A DNA stretch of 64,000 nucleotides from assembly GCA_041395245.1 (NCBI GenBank), contig JAWLAY010000004.1, forward strand, positions 248,001 through 312,000, written 5' to 3'. Source of the stretch: Aquimonas sp041395245 (GTDB taxonomy: Bacteria; Pseudomonadota; Gammaproteobacteria; Xanthomonadales; Xanthomonadaceae). Shown here piece after piece: positions 41,198 to 50,147 of the stretch (its first letter is position 1; each line of letters starts with the position of its first letter). Below the pieces are notes generated by a model. That model did no database searches and was not told the origin of the DNA. It was given only the letters and a program-made list of their open reading frames with translations. The position numbers and the translations under genes are program-made.

Positions 41198-42190
41198 TTA
41201 CACGTCGACGAAGCCCGCTTCCTTCGCCATTCGATCCGCGTGGTAGGACGACCGCACCAGCGGACCGGAAGCGACATGGGTGAAACCCATCGCCAGCCCA
41301 ATCTGCTCGAACTCGGCGAATTCCTCCGGCGTCCAGTAACGCAACACCGGATGGTGATGCGGCGTGGGTTGCAGGTACTGGCCGATGGTGATCATGTCCA
41401 CGTCATGCGCGCGCAGATCCCGCAGCACACCGATCACCTGCTCGCGGTCCTCGCCCAAGCCGAGCATGATCCCGGACTTGGTCGGCACATCGGGATGCAT
41501 GGCCTTGAATTGCTGCAGCAGGCGTAGCGACCAGTCGTAATCCGCGCCAGGACGCACGTTGGGATACAACTCCCGCACGGTTTCCAGGTTGTGATTGAAC
41601 ACATCCGGCGGCCAGTCGCGCATTACCTCCAGCGCCCGCTCCATGCGCCCTTTGCCGCGAAAATCCGGGGTGAGAATCTCGATCTTGATGTTCGGCGACA
41701 AGGCCCGCGTTTCGCGAATGCAATCGACGTAGTGTTGCGCGCCGCCATCCATCAAGTCATCCCGATCCACCGAGGTGACTACCACGTAGCGCAGTTGCAT
41801 GTCGCGAATGGTTTCGGCGAGCTTGCGCGGCTCGTCGGCATCCGGTGGCTTTGGGCGACCGTGTGCCACGTCGCAGAAGCTGCAACGCCGCGTGCAGACC
41901 TCACCGAGGATCATGAACGTGGCCGTGCCATGGTTGAAGCACTCATGGATGTTCGGGCAACTGGCTTCCTCGCAGACGGTGACTAGCGCGTTGGCACGCA
42001 GACGCTGTTTGAGGTTCTGCACGGCGTTACCCGCCGGCAAACGCACGCGAATCCAGGACGGCTTGCGCAACACCGGCGCATCGGCAAACTGCACCGGACT
42101 GCGGGCGATCTTGCTTTCGCCCAGTTGCTTTTCGCCGGTAACGAGAACCGGAATGTCGCGCCCTGCCGCGGGCTTGGAAGAGTGGGTCAT
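41198..42190 (-). CDS. lipA: Lipoyl synthase
   Basis: A 330-residue radical-SAM enzyme; the ATG at 42190 overlaps the lipB stop (ATGA). The auxiliary cluster cysteines are in CEEASCPNIHEC, the radical-SAM motif is CTRRCSFC, and the C-terminal RSSYHADRM holds the serine ligand. It inserts the two sulfurs into octanoyl groups on lipoyl domains. With lipB and the DUF493 gene it forms the usual run downstream of the mltB-rlpA-dacC genes. Confidence 0.97.
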   Translation of the reverse strand: MTHSSKPAAGRDIPVLVTGEKQLGESKIARSPVQFADAPVLRKPSWIRVRLPAGNAVQNLKQRLRANALVTVCEEASCPNIHECFNHGTATFMILGEVCTRRCSFCDVAHGRPKPPDADEPRKLAETIRDMQLRYVVVTSVDRDDLMDGGAQHYVDCIRETRALSPNIKIEILTPDFRGKGRMERALEVMRDWPPDVFNHNLETVRELYPNVRPGADYDWSLRLLQQFKAMHPDVPTKSGIMLGLGEDREQVIGVLRDLRAHDVDMITIGQYLQPTPHHHPVLRYWTPEEFAEFEQIGLAMGFTHVASGPLVRSSYHADRMAKEAGFVDV

Positions 42191-42894
42191 GCGCTGATTT
42201 CTTCTGTCGATTCCGGTCCCGGCAGGTGCGACACGCGGGTCGTCAGCCGCAGGCCCAGATGGTGGGTCAATTGGTGCAACAAAGCTTCGCCCGCTTGCTG
42301 CCATGGCACCGACACGCCACAGCGGGCCAGATCGGTCACCTGCAAACCCTGATAGCCGCACGGATTGATGCGCTGGTAAGGACTGAGGTCCATCGCCACA
42401 TTGAAGGCAAGCCCGTGGAATGTGCAGCCGCGTCGGACACGCAAACCCAGGGCCATGATCTTCGCGTCGTCAACGTAAACACCCGGTGCATTGTCACGCC
42501 GCTGCGCCGAAATTCCCCAATCTCGCAAGGCATCGATGCCCGCCTGCTCGATCCGGCAGACCAACTCGCGCACACCAAGATGCAGGCGCCGCAGGTCCAG
42601 CAATGGATAGATCACCACCTGTCCAGGGCCGTGATAGGTCACCTGACCGCCGCGATCCACCTGCACCACCGGAATGTCGCCCGGCATCAGCACGTGTTCG
42701 GGCTTGCCTGCCTGACCTTGGGTGAACACCGGCGGATGCTCGACCAACCAGAATTCATGCGCCGCCTCGGGAGCGCGCTGATCGGTCATCGATTGCATGG
42801 CCTTCCACACCGGGAGGTAGTCCATTCGCCCCAGCGAACGCAGGCAGGCGGACTCAACCGTCACGTCCGCTCGATCATGTGCGCACTGGCTCAC
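42187..42894 (-). CDS. lipB: Octanoyltransferase LipB
   Basis: About 235 residues. GTGs at 42894 and 42864 are the likely starts; an ATG at 42972 would overlap the DUF493 gene by 70 bp. Motifs are LVEHPPVFTQGQAG, RGGQVTYHGPGQVVIYPLLDL, RRGCTFHGLAFNVAMDL and INPCGYQGLQVTDLA with the catalytic Cys. It transfers octanoyl from ACP to lipoyl domains, preparing the substrate for LipA encoded just downstream. Confidence 0.95.
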   Translation of the reverse strand: MSQCAHDRADVTVESACLRSLGRMDYLPVWKAMQSMTDQRAPEAAHEFWLVEHPPVFTQGQAGKPEHVLMPGDIPVVQVDRGGQVTYHGPGQVVIYPLLDLRRLHLGVRELVCRIEQAGIDALRDWGISAQRRDNAPGVYVDDAKIMALGLRVRRGCTFHGLAFNVAMDLSPYQRINPCGYQGLQVTDLARCGVSVPWQQAGEALLHQLTHHLGLRLTTRVSHLPGPESTEEISA

Positions 42895-42902
42895 GTCGTC
42901 GC

Positions 42903-43190
42903 TCAAAGCGTCCACTTGATGGCGGGATGCGCGCGCAAGGCGCCATGCGCGGCGTCGTAATCGGCGCGGCATTGGGCGTGAAACCGCATGGTGACCGAGA
43001 CGTACTTGCCTGCACTAGACGCCCGCGCATTGAGACTCTCTGTATGTGCCTCCAGACCGAGCTGCTGCAACAGCGTAGGCAGCAGCGCAGGAATATCGGC
43101 CTCCATCAGACCGATCGCCGTGATCTCGATGTGGCAGGGGAACTGAAATCCGCGATCCGCACCCTGCGCGTCGTTTGATGGGTCATTCAT
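42903..43190 (-). CDS. DUF493 (YbeD) family protein
   Basis: A 95-residue protein containing FQFPCHIEITAIG, then SLNARASSAGKYVSVTMRFHAQ and LRAHPAIKWTL at the end, the signatures of the small ferredoxin-like YbeD family. It is encoded just upstream of lipB, its conserved position, which suggests a regulatory link with lipoate metabolism. No enzymatic motif is present. Confidence 0.92.
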   Translation of the reverse strand: MNDPSNDAQGADRGFQFPCHIEITAIGLMEADIPALLPTLLQQLGLEAHTESLNARASSAGKYVSVTMRFHAQCRADYDAAHGALRAHPAIKWTL

Positions 43191-43249
43191 GCGCCCATTA
43201 TCAGGGCGTCGGCAGTGAATCCCAAGCGAAACGCGGCAAGTTGGCCACG

Positions 43250-43852
43250 TCAGTCGGTCTTTTCGACACGCGGCGGAGGCTCCGCACCGGGCTCGGTCTG
43301 CGTGGCCGGGCCAAGCGCGGGCAATGCGGGCTGCACTTCGGACGCGGGCACGGTCGGAACCCGGTCACGCCGATCCGAACGCCGCCCATCGCGATCACGT
43401 CGACCTTCACGCATCAGACGGTTCAAGGCACGTCGCTCGTCCGGGGTCAGTTGCTGCACGAGATCGATCAGCATCGTGTGAATCTCGCGGGCAGTGGCCG
43501 CCTCGGCATCACGCTGCCTCTCGAATGCCTTGCCAAGCGTGTCGACTACCAGTGGCTCGGCACGCATCGCACGACCTACCGCCCGTCGAGCACGGCGAAG
43601 CTCGTGGACGTGCGGATGAATGGACGCGCGATGCCGCATGAAGGTATCGCGGACCAACTCGCGGCGCTCGGGCGGCAACAAGGCTTCCATGCGATGCGGA
43701 TCGGGCAGGCGCAATGAACTGTCATGCCCAGATGGCGGCGGCGGCATTGGGCGCAACAGGATCGTTCCCAACGCGCTGAGCAGGACCACGTTCAGCAACA
43801 CCGATAGCCAAAGCCCGTACGGTTTGCGAACCGGGACGGCAATCTCCGTCAT
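43250..43852 (-). CDS. Membrane-anchored periplasmic sensor-like protein (Spy/CnrX heavy-metal-sensor type)
   Basis: A 200-residue protein with one N-terminal membrane helix (YGLWLSVLLNVVLLSALGTILL), then a His- and Arg-rich helical periplasmic part including DPHRMEALLPPERRELVRDTF, RHRASIHPHVHELRRARRAVG and LIDLVQQLTPDERRALNRLM. That pattern matches the periplasmic heavy-metal-sensor/Spy-CpxP family. A Pro-rich tail follows. It is the last gene of a sigma/anti-sigma operon, with an ATGA overlap at 43849, so a sensing role for the anti-sigma system is likely (inference). The ligand is unknown. Confidence 0.75.
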   Translation of the reverse strand: MTEIAVPVRKPYGLWLSVLLNVVLLSALGTILLRPMPPPPSGHDSSLRLPDPHRMEALLPPERRELVRDTFMRHRASIHPHVHELRRARRAVGRAMRAEPLVVDTLGKAFERQRDAEAATAREIHTMLIDLVQQLTPDERRALNRLMREGRRDRDGRRSDRRDRVPTVPASEVQPALPALGPATQTEPGAEPPPRVEKTD

Positions 43853-44340
43853 GGCAGAAACTCCTCGTATTCCGCGTCGATCTGCGCGTACTCGATGACA
43901 TCCTCGACATCGGTCACGGCAACCGTGGAGGCGGATTCAACGCTCTGCGGCAACCACCAACCCACGCCAATTCCAAGACTGACAGCGGCCGCCAGTGCGG
44001 GTGCCGCCCAACGCCAGCCCAAGGCGCTGTGCATCGTTCTCGAACCGGCCAGCGGTATCGTCCGCAACGGCACCACACCCTGTGACGCAGGTAGACAGCG
44101 CATCAATGCGGCCTCATCCATGACCGCCATGCCAGCCAAGCGGTCTTCATCCAGCACCGCATCCAGCTTTGCCTCGCGCTGTGCCAGCGCCTGCAGCTCC
44201 GGCCATTGCTGAAGAACGCGTTGCGCTGCGACCCGCTCGGCGGGCGGCCATCGCGCCGGATCAGCGCCATAGGCCAGCAGCAGCTCTCGCACCCGGCGAG
44301 CACTCATTGCAGGAAACTCCGACGAATGGGAGTGGTTCAT
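43849..44340 (-). CDS. Putative anti-sigma factor, one membrane helix
   Basis: A 163-residue protein. The cytoplasmic part has VRELLLAYGADPARWPPAERVAAQRVLQQWPEL and LDAVLDEDRLAG, an arrangement common in small anti-sigma proteins. It is followed by a single membrane helix (WRWAAPALAAAVSLGIGVGWWLP) and a short acidic periplasmic tail (DVEDVIEYAQIDAEYEEFLP). The zinc-type HxxxCxxC motif is absent. Overlapping ATGA junctions with the sigma gene (44337-44340) and with the sensor-like gene (43849-43852) support the assignment, which otherwise rests on context. Confidence 0.75.
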   Translation of the reverse strand: MNHSHSSEFPAMSARRVRELLLAYGADPARWPPAERVAAQRVLQQWPELQALAQREAKLDAVLDEDRLAGMAVMDEAALMRCLPASQGVVPLRTIPLAGSRTMHSALGWRWAAPALAAAVSLGIGVGWWLPQSVESASTVAVTDVEDVIEYAQIDAEYEEFLP

Positions 44341-44933
44341 GACGCATTCTCTCCAATCAACCAGCGCTGCCGCAGACTGCGCCGTGCACGCGACAACAGC
44401 GACTCCAATGCCTCCACGCTGACGCCCATGACGGTCGCCGCTTCCGACTGCGAATAGCCTTCGAAGTGGCTCAGTATCAAGGCTTCACGCTGGCGTTCCG
44501 GCAACTGCGTCAAGGCCTGCTGGACCCGCGCACTGCGCCGATCACGCTCCATATCCTGCTCAGGCGAGTCCTCGCCTGCCAGCCATTCGAACGACTCCAC
44601 CGGGTAGGTCTCGCGCCGACGACGCAGGCGATCCCGGCTGAGATTCATCGCCACGGTATGCAGCCAGGTGCTGAGCCTCGCCTCACCTGGCCGCCATTCG
44701 CCAGCCATTCGCCACAGCCGCAGACAGGTTTCCTGAACCACGTCCTGTGCTTCCTGCTCGTCACCCAGCATGCGCCAGGCCAATCGCTGCAACGCCGGCG
44801 CGTGGGTACGCACCAGTTGCAACGCCGCCGACTGATCGCCCAGCCCTGCCGCACGCAGCAGGGCCAGGTCGGGATCATCGACATGCGCATCGGCAAGCGG
44901 TTGTGACATCCGGCTGACCACCTCAAGACTCAT
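44337..44933 (-). CDS. ECF-type RNA polymerase sigma factor
   Basis: A 198-residue sigma-70 family protein with region 2 (LQRLAWRMLGDEQEAQDVVQETCLRLWR, STWLHTVAMNLSRDRLRRRR) and region 4 (LTQLPERQREALILSHFEGYSQSEAATVMGVSVEALESLLSRARRSLRQ) but no regions 1 or 3, as in ECF factors. The start may be 44933 or the Met at 44909. It is followed by its likely anti-sigma factor through an ATGA overlap and lies 15 bp downstream of an EF-hand gene. The stress signal is unknown. Confidence 0.93.
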   Translation of the reverse strand: MSLEVVSRMSQPLADAHVDDPDLALLRAAGLGDQSAALQLVRTHAPALQRLAWRMLGDEQEAQDVVQETCLRLWRMAGEWRPGEARLSTWLHTVAMNLSRDRLRRRRETYPVESFEWLAGEDSPEQDMERDRRSARVQQALTQLPERQREALILSHFEGYSQSEAATVMGVSVEALESLLSRARRSLRQRWLIGENAS

Positions 44934-44948
44934 GTCACGTGGACGGGC

Positions 44949-45407
44949 TCAATCCTGCGGCGGCATCGGTGGACGCCGCCCTTCACGATTCCCGCGACGT
45001 CCTTCACCGCGCATGATCGCACCGTCGCCGTCGACGTCACGCTTCATCATTCGATCCTGCGTGCCGGCGGCGAACTCCTCCACGCTCAGCTTGCCATCGC
45101 CGTTGGCGTCCAGGGCTTCGCTCATACGGGCAAAGCGAGCCGCGCGGCGTTCCGCCCTGCGCGCCTGATGGTAGGCCTCCGCCTCGTCGGCAACGATGAA
45201 CCCGTCGCCATTCGCATCCATGCTTGCGGCGCGCTTGGACAGCGCCGCAGCCAATTCGGCCTCGCTGAACTTGCCGTCGGCATCGGCATCCATTTCCGGC
45301 GTAAAACCCATGCCGTGACCACCATGCGGCCTCGCCATCGCCGCCACACCAACCACCAACAGCATCACCGCACCGGCAGCCGCAATTCGATTCGTCAACT
45401 TGGACAT
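44949..45407 (-). CDS. Exported EF-hand calcium-binding protein
   Basis: A 152-residue protein; the ATG at 45407 follows GAGGTG and gives a signal peptide (MSKLTNRIAAAGAVMLLVVGVAAMA). EF-hand loops are seen as DADADGKFSEAE, DANGDGFIVADE, DANGDGKLSVEE and DVDGDGAIMRGE, four Dx[DN]xDG-type sites. A His/Gly patch (RPHGGHGMG) follows the signal peptide. It is the first gene of the ECF sigma operon, so a Ca2+- or metal-responsive role in the envelope is inferred. Confidence 0.88.
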   Translation of the reverse strand: MSKLTNRIAAAGAVMLLVVGVAAMARPHGGHGMGFTPEMDADADGKFSEAELAAALSKRAASMDANGDGFIVADEAEAYHQARRAERRAARFARMSEALDANGDGKLSVEEFAAGTQDRMMKRDVDGDGAIMRGEGRRGNREGRRPPMPPQD

Positions 45408-45552
45408 GTGACACCTCGTCGAGTAGGAGAAGGAGAAGGAGAGCACCGCTCGCGTGCCTTGCTCTCCCTTGCTTCAACGAGATGCGTGCCGGGTTCCGTC
45501 GCTGCGTGTCGCCGCGCCAGGCGAACCGTTCAGGATCGACCCCGAAGCGCCG

Positions 45553-46773
45553 TCAATCGGACTCCCACCACAGCAGCAGTTCATCACTCATGCGGCCGAA
45601 GAAGCCCGCTTCGGGCAAATCGGCAAGCGCCACCAGCGGTTTCTCGATCAACATCTGATCGTCCAGGCTAAGCCGCAGCGTACCCACCTGCTGACCCTGG
45701 CTATACGGAGCGAGCAGCGGTTTGGGCAAATCCATCACCGCCTTGATCTGCTCGTACTTGCCGCGCTGGACGGTTACCTGCAGTGGCTCCTGCAGACCCA
45801 GTGCAATGCTGTCGCGCTCCCCCTTCCAGATTGGCGGCTCAACCACGACTTGCCCCGCGGTATAGATCGTGTGTGATTCGAAGAATCGGAACCCGAAATT
45901 GAGCAGTGCCTGGCTGTCGTCGGCACGCTTCTTTTCACCGCTCGACCCCATGACCACCGAAATCAGGCGCATGCCATCGCGCTCGGCCGACGCCGCCAGG
46001 CAGAACCCTGCCGATGCGGTATGCCCGGTCTTGATGCCATCAACCGACGGATCACGCCAAAGCAGGGTGTTGCGGTTGTGTTGGGTGATGCCGTTGAGGG
46101 TCATCTCCTTGAGCTTGTAGATCGCGTAGTCCTCGGGGAAGTCGCGGATCAACGCGCGCGACAGCAGGGCGATGTCGTGGGCAGTCGAATAGTGATCGGG
46201 ATGTGGCAGTCCGTGAGCGTTGACGAAATGCGATCCGGTCATGCCGATCCGTTCGGCGTAGGCATTCATCAAACTGGCGAAGGCCTCTTCACTGCCTGCC
46301 ACGTGTTCTGCCAGCGCAATCGATGCGTCATTGCCACTCTGGATGATCATGCCGTGCAGCAAGTCTTTCAGAGCGATGGTGGAGTTGACCGGCAGGAAAC
46401 TGGTGGAGCCGTCCGTGCCGCCGCCACCGCCGCGCCACGCATTCTCACTGATCCGCACTTGGTCATCCGGCGAGAGCTTGCCGGCCTTGATCTCCGCCGA
46501 AACAACGTAGGAGGTCATCACCTTGGTAATGCTCGCTGGTTCGACACGCTTGTCGATGTCGTGACCCATCAGCACCTGACCGGTGCCGTAATCCATCAAC
46601 AGCCAGGCCGAACCTTCAATGCCCGGTGGTTGTGGCGCCGGTGCCGGGGCAGCAACCGGCTTGGGCACCGGTGCCGGGACAGGCCCTGCTGCCGGTGCCT
46701 GTGCCAACGCACCCATGGACCAAAACAAACAACTCAGCAGGCAATACTTTCCGATAGTCAGGGACTTCAACAT
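45553..46773 (-). CDS. dacC: D-alanyl-D-alanine carboxypeptidase (PBP5/6 type)
   Basis: A 406-residue protein with a signal peptide (MLKSLTIGKYCLLSCLFWSMGALAQA), a Pro/Ala-rich linker and the S11 catalytic domain. The active-site motifs SITK (within PASITKVMTSYV), SGN (IIQSGNDASIALAEH) and KTG (VDGIKTGHTASAG) are intact. The C-terminal domain with a membrane-binding helix (FFGRMSDELLLWWES) follows. It trims pentapeptides of peptidoglycan. It is encoded after rlpA with a 45-bp gap, in the mltB-rlpA-dacC order. Confidence 0.95.
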   Translation of the reverse strand: MLKSLTIGKYCLLSCLFWSMGALAQAPAAGPVPAPVPKPVAAPAPAPQPPGIEGSAWLLMDYGTGQVLMGHDIDKRVEPASITKVMTSYVVSAEIKAGKLSPDDQVRISENAWRGGGGGTDGSTSFLPVNSTIALKDLLHGMIIQSGNDASIALAEHVAGSEEAFASLMNAYAERIGMTGSHFVNAHGLPHPDHYSTAHDIALLSRALIRDFPEDYAIYKLKEMTLNGITQHNRNTLLWRDPSVDGIKTGHTASAGFCLAASAERDGMRLISVVMGSSGEKKRADDSQALLNFGFRFFESHTIYTAGQVVVEPPIWKGERDSIALGLQEPLQVTVQRGKYEQIKAVMDLPKPLLAPYSQGQQVGTLRLSLDDQMLIEKPLVALADLPEAGFFGRMSDELLLWWESD

Positions 46774-46818
46774 ACCAACCTCAACAAAAGAAAACGCGAT
46801 TCACAAGTGCGCGGTGAC

Positions 46819-47748
46819 CTACTCTCGCACAACGCGCGCACCGGACAGACCCAATGCGGCAAGCCGATTCAGCAGCGCTTGCAGGTCGCGGCCCGCGACG
46901 TTCAGGATGCGCACGCGATGCACTCGCCCGCCGTCGACACGAGTCGAATCAATATCAACGTGACGGATGTCCGCGTCCTGCAGGCGCTGCTTCAGACGAC
47001 GCGCATTGTCATGGTCACGGAAACTGCCCACCTGGACCATGACCGAGCCACCGGCGGCGACCGCGTGGGACGCCTGCGACGACCGCGCCGCGCCCGTCAG
47101 CGGCGCGCCTGACCCAGGCACCTCCTCCGACGTATACGCGTGGTGCCCATCCGGCGTGATCGCGCGTACTTCAACCCGACCCGTGCCACGAACGTGGATA
47201 CCCAGCTTGATCGCGGCGGCATACGACAGATCGATGATGCGGCCCTCATGAAACGGGCCACGATCATTCACGCGCACGATGACTTTGCGGCCATTGTCCA
47301 GATTGGTCACCTCCGCGTAGGACGGCAAGGGCAAGGTCTTGTGCGCCGCCGTGAACTGGTACATGTCGTACGGCTCGAAACTCGATGTTACCCGGCCATG
47401 GAACTTGGTTCCGTACCAGGAAGCGATGCCTCGCTCGACATAACCCTCGGCGGTGTCCAGCACGTAGTAGCGCTTGCCCAGCACCGAATAGGGTGATTTG
47501 TTGCCATAGCGCGCACGCGGCTCGGCGCGCGGCACGGGTTCGGGCAAGGCGCTGATGTCCGGCGGAATCTCGGGGCCACCATCCGGCACTCCCGGCTTGT
47601 AAAGGCCGCCAGCGACATAGTCGGGCGGCGCGGGTGTCGCGGATTGTTCGCTACGCACGCTATCCGGCGGAGGGAGCGTGCGCGACGGCGAACCCGCACA
47701 GCCTGCCAGCACAAGCACGGCAACCGCGAGAGCAATACGCCAACCCAT
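46819..47748 (-). CDS. rlpA: Septal-ring lytic transglycosylase RlpA (lipoprotein)
   Basis: A 309-residue protein; the ATG at 47748 overlaps the mltB stop. The lipobox LAGC (VLVLAGCAGS) marks it as a lipoprotein. A double-psi beta-barrel domain carries GIASWYGTKFHGR, FTAAHKTLPLPSYA with the catalytic His and VRVNDRGPF with the catalytic Asp. A C-terminal SPOR domain (GGSVMVQVGSFRDHDNARRLKQ) binds denuded glycan at the division site. It lies between mltB and dacC. Confidence 0.95.
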   Translation of the reverse strand: MGWRIALAVAVLVLAGCAGSPSRTLPPPDSVRSEQSATPAPPDYVAGGLYKPGVPDGGPEIPPDISALPEPVPRAEPRARYGNKSPYSVLGKRYYVLDTAEGYVERGIASWYGTKFHGRVTSSFEPYDMYQFTAAHKTLPLPSYAEVTNLDNGRKVIVRVNDRGPFHEGRIIDLSYAAAIKLGIHVRGTGRVEVRAITPDGHHAYTSEEVPGSGAPLTGAARSSQASHAVAAGGSVMVQVGSFRDHDNARRLKQRLQDADIRHVDIDSTRVDGGRVHRVRILNVAGRDLQALLNRLAALGLSGARVVRE

Positions 47749-48737
47749 CACGGATTAGCTGCCCTCGATGCGGCGGGGCGTGCCTCGGCAATCTGCTGCG
47801 ACAGTTGGAATACCGCCAGCGAGTAAAGGGGAGAACGGTTGTAGCGCGAGATGACGTAGAAATTGTGGAACGTGATCCAGTACTCGCGCCCGCGTTCCCC
47901 ATCCAGATTCAGCACCGTCGCCGGGACGTCGTGGCCGACCGCCTGGGTGGGGCGATATCCCTTGGCGCCCAGTTCCGCAAGGCCGAACTTCGCCTCCAGC
48001 GAGCCCGCGACGAACTCCTCCTGCGTCGCATCCTTGCGCGCCGCAAGCGCGACGGGCTCCCCGGCGCGCCAACCATGCGCCACAAAATAGTTTGCGATCG
48101 AGGCGAAGATGTCCGGCTTGGAATTCCACAGATCCCGGTGACCATCGCCATCACCGTCAACCGCGTAGGCGCGGTAGCTCGATGGCATGAACTGACCCCA
48201 GCCCATGGCACCGGCATAGCTGCCTTTGACACGCGACAGGTCGATCGATTCGTCGTGCGCCAGCCTGAACAGGGTCGCCAGTTCGCTGCGGAAAAACGCC
48301 TCGCGCGGCGGGTAAAACAGGCCGAGCGTGTACAAGGCATCCAGCACACGATAGCTACCAGTGATTCGCCCGTAGTTGGTCTCCACCCCCATGATGGAAA
48401 CGATCAGTTCGGCGGGCACGCCCGTGCGCTGCTCAACCTCCGAGAGTGCGGCCCAGTTCTCACGCAGGAAGGCCTTGCCGCCATCGATGCGCGCCGCATT
48501 CAGGAAGATCGGCCGATACGCACTCCAGGGTTTCCCCTCCGCAGGGCGCGTGATGGCATCGATGATGCTCTGCTGATAGCGGGCCGTGTTCAGCCATGCC
48601 TCCACTTCGGAGGCCTCCAGCGAGTGCGTGGAGACCGCCTCGGCGACGAAGGCATCGCGTGCTGCGTCACTCAGTTCAGGGGCTGCCTCAACTGCCCAAG
48701 GCAGCAACAACGAGATTGTCATCAGGTGCTTGCGCAT
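47748..48737 (-). CDS. mltB: Membrane-bound lytic murein transglycosylase B
   Basis: About 329 residues from the ATG at 48737, which gives a signal peptide (MRKHLMTISLLLPWAVEA); earlier in-frame starts are less credible. The catalytic Glu lies in IVSIMGVETNYGRITGSYRV, and GAMGWGQFMPSSYRAYAVDGDGDG is the second conserved block of the family. It cleaves the glycan backbone of peptidoglycan, leaving anhydromuramic ends. The precursor has no lipobox Cys, so it is probably soluble in the periplasm. It heads the mltB-rlpA-dacC operon. Confidence 0.94.
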   Translation of the reverse strand: MRKHLMTISLLLPWAVEAAPELSDAARDAFVAEAVSTHSLEASEVEAWLNTARYQQSIIDAITRPAEGKPWSAYRPIFLNAARIDGGKAFLRENWAALSEVEQRTGVPAELIVSIMGVETNYGRITGSYRVLDALYTLGLFYPPREAFFRSELATLFRLAHDESIDLSRVKGSYAGAMGWGQFMPSSYRAYAVDGDGDGHRDLWNSKPDIFASIANYFVAHGWRAGEPVALAARKDATQEEFVAGSLEAKFGLAELGAKGYRPTQAVGHDVPATVLNLDGERGREYWITFHNFYVISRYNRSPLYSLAVFQLSQQIAEARPAASRAANP

Positions 48738-48836
48738 TGGCCAGTCCATTGATCCGCACGAAAATCGGGCTGCCATGATACCTGCTGTGCCGCATCTTCA
48801 CGGCCAAGCGGGGTGCCCGACGCCTACACTGTCGAC

Positions 48837-49424
48837 ATGAAGACGGCCAACTCGACCCTGCCCTTGTTTCCACTGCGGACCGTGCTGTTTCCGGGCGGTG
48901 AACTGGGCTTGCGGATATTCGAACCGCGCTATCTGCGCTTGGTCCGCGAGTGTGCAAAGCAGCAGAGCGACTTTGCCATTGCATTGCTGTTGGAAGGACA
49001 CGAGGCGCACGCGTCGACGGTCACGGCGAAAGTCGCCACCAGCGCGAGAATCATTGACTTCGACACCCTGCCCGATGGCCTGCTCGGGATTCGCGTGCAA
49101 GGCCAATCACGTATTCGCCTGCAGTCCGTGCAATGCCAGGACGACGGCCTGGCCGTCGCAAACGTCGAGTTTCTAGCCGACCAACCGTCCGGCCCGGTTC
49201 GCCCGGAGCACCTTATCCTCGACACCTTGCTTGAGCACGTGCTGATCCAGGCTGGCGGCCCGCACGCCCAGGCCAGCAAACAGACCCGCGACGACCCGCA
49301 CTGGCTGAGCTATCGACTTGCGGAATTGCTCCCGCTACAGGACGACGCTCGCCAGCATCTGTTGCAGCTGGATTGCCCGCATGCGCGCCTGGATGCACTG
49401 ATCGCCGCGATCCCATCGCTGTAG
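48837..49424 (+). CDS. LON substrate-binding (N-terminal) domain protein
   Basis: A 195-residue stand-alone LON domain from the ATG at 48837 (MKTANSTLPLFPLRTVLFPGG). LFPLRTVLFPGGELGLRIFEPRYLRLV is the diagnostic start, and GLLGIRVQGQSRIRLQSV lies in the middle. No ATPase or protease domain follows. Such proteins are widespread with no firm role; protein binding is likely. It is divergent from mltB. Confidence 0.9.
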   Translation: MKTANSTLPLFPLRTVLFPGGELGLRIFEPRYLRLVRECAKQQSDFAIALLLEGHEAHASTVTAKVATSARIIDFDTLPDGLLGIRVQGQSRIRLQSVQCQDDGLAVANVEFLADQPSGPVRPEHLILDTLLEHVLIQAGGPHAQASKQTRDDPHWLSYRLAELLPLQDDARQHLLQLDCPHARLDALIAAIPSL

Positions 49425-49480
49425 CAGGGAGAGCGAATAGCGCCCGGACGCATCGCCAGTCGTCGAGGCAAGCTGCGCCA

Positions 49481-50008
49481 TCAGAGCGACTTGCGCATCA
49501 CCTCGAAACGCAAGTCATCGCGCAAGGGCACGCCGAATCGTTCGTCACCGTAGGGGAAAGGCTGGTAGTCGCCGGTGCGCTGATAACCACGCCGTTCGTA
49601 CCAAGCCATCAGCTCGTGACGGATATCGATCACCGTCATGCGCATCTCGCCGACACCCCACTCGGTCGTGGCGAAGCGTTCGGCTTCACTGAGCATTTTC
49701 CGGCCCATGCCAGCGTTCTGGCATTCCGGACGAACCGAAAACATGCCGAAGTAGGCATAGCCCTCATGACGCTGCAGATGCGCACAGGCGAGCAGCAATC
49801 CCGCCTGCTCAGCCAGCAGGACCGTGCTTCCGGCCTGCCGGATCAGCGCCTGCACGGATTGCAGGTCGGTCCGTTGGCCCTGCAGAAAATCCGCCTCGGT
49901 CGTCCAGCCCTGGCGGCTGCGTTCACCGCGATAGCCGCTTTCAACCAGATCGACGATGGCCTCGGCGTCGTCAATACGCGCATGACGAAATTGTGGGAAA
50001 TCTGACAT
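49481..50008 (-). CDS. GNAT-family N-acetyltransferase
   Basis: A 175-residue acetyltransferase with the start FPQFRHARIDDAEAIVDLVESGYRG and the acetyl-CoA-binding motif A as YFGMFSVRPECQNAGMGRKMLSEAE, a Q/R-x-x-G-x-G/A-type loop. The motif B region is RMTVIDIRHELMAWYERRGYQRTG. The acceptor substrate cannot be told. It lies alone between the LON-domain gene and rho. Confidence 0.88.
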   Translation of the reverse strand: MSDFPQFRHARIDDAEAIVDLVESGYRGERSRQGWTTEADFLQGQRTDLQSVQALIRQAGSTVLLAEQAGLLLACAHLQRHEGYAYFGMFSVRPECQNAGMGRKMLSEAERFATTEWGVGEMRMTVIDIRHELMAWYERRGYQRTGDYQPFPYGDERFGVPLRDDLRFEVMRKSL

Positions 50009-50090
50009 CGACCACGCTCACAGAAAATGCCATAGGGACGGTATTGCAGAGCAGCGATTTCGAACCAACGCCACGCACCCCGCGCAACGG

Positions 50091-50120
50091 AAAAACGAAA
50101 CCCCGCTGAGCGGGGCTTCG
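50091..50120 (-). terminator. Intrinsic terminator of rho
   Basis: On the minus strand GCCCCGCT and AGCGGGGT pair around a minimal loop, followed by TTCGTTTTT. It starts about 28 bp beyond the rho stop. Confidence 0.85.
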
Positions 50121-50147
50121 TCGATCAATCAACGGGATGGCAATCCA

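Noticed and set aside
45420..45445. AGGAGA-type short tandem repeat upstream of the EF-hand gene
   Set aside because: Only about three units; too short to be called more than low-complexity leader sequence.
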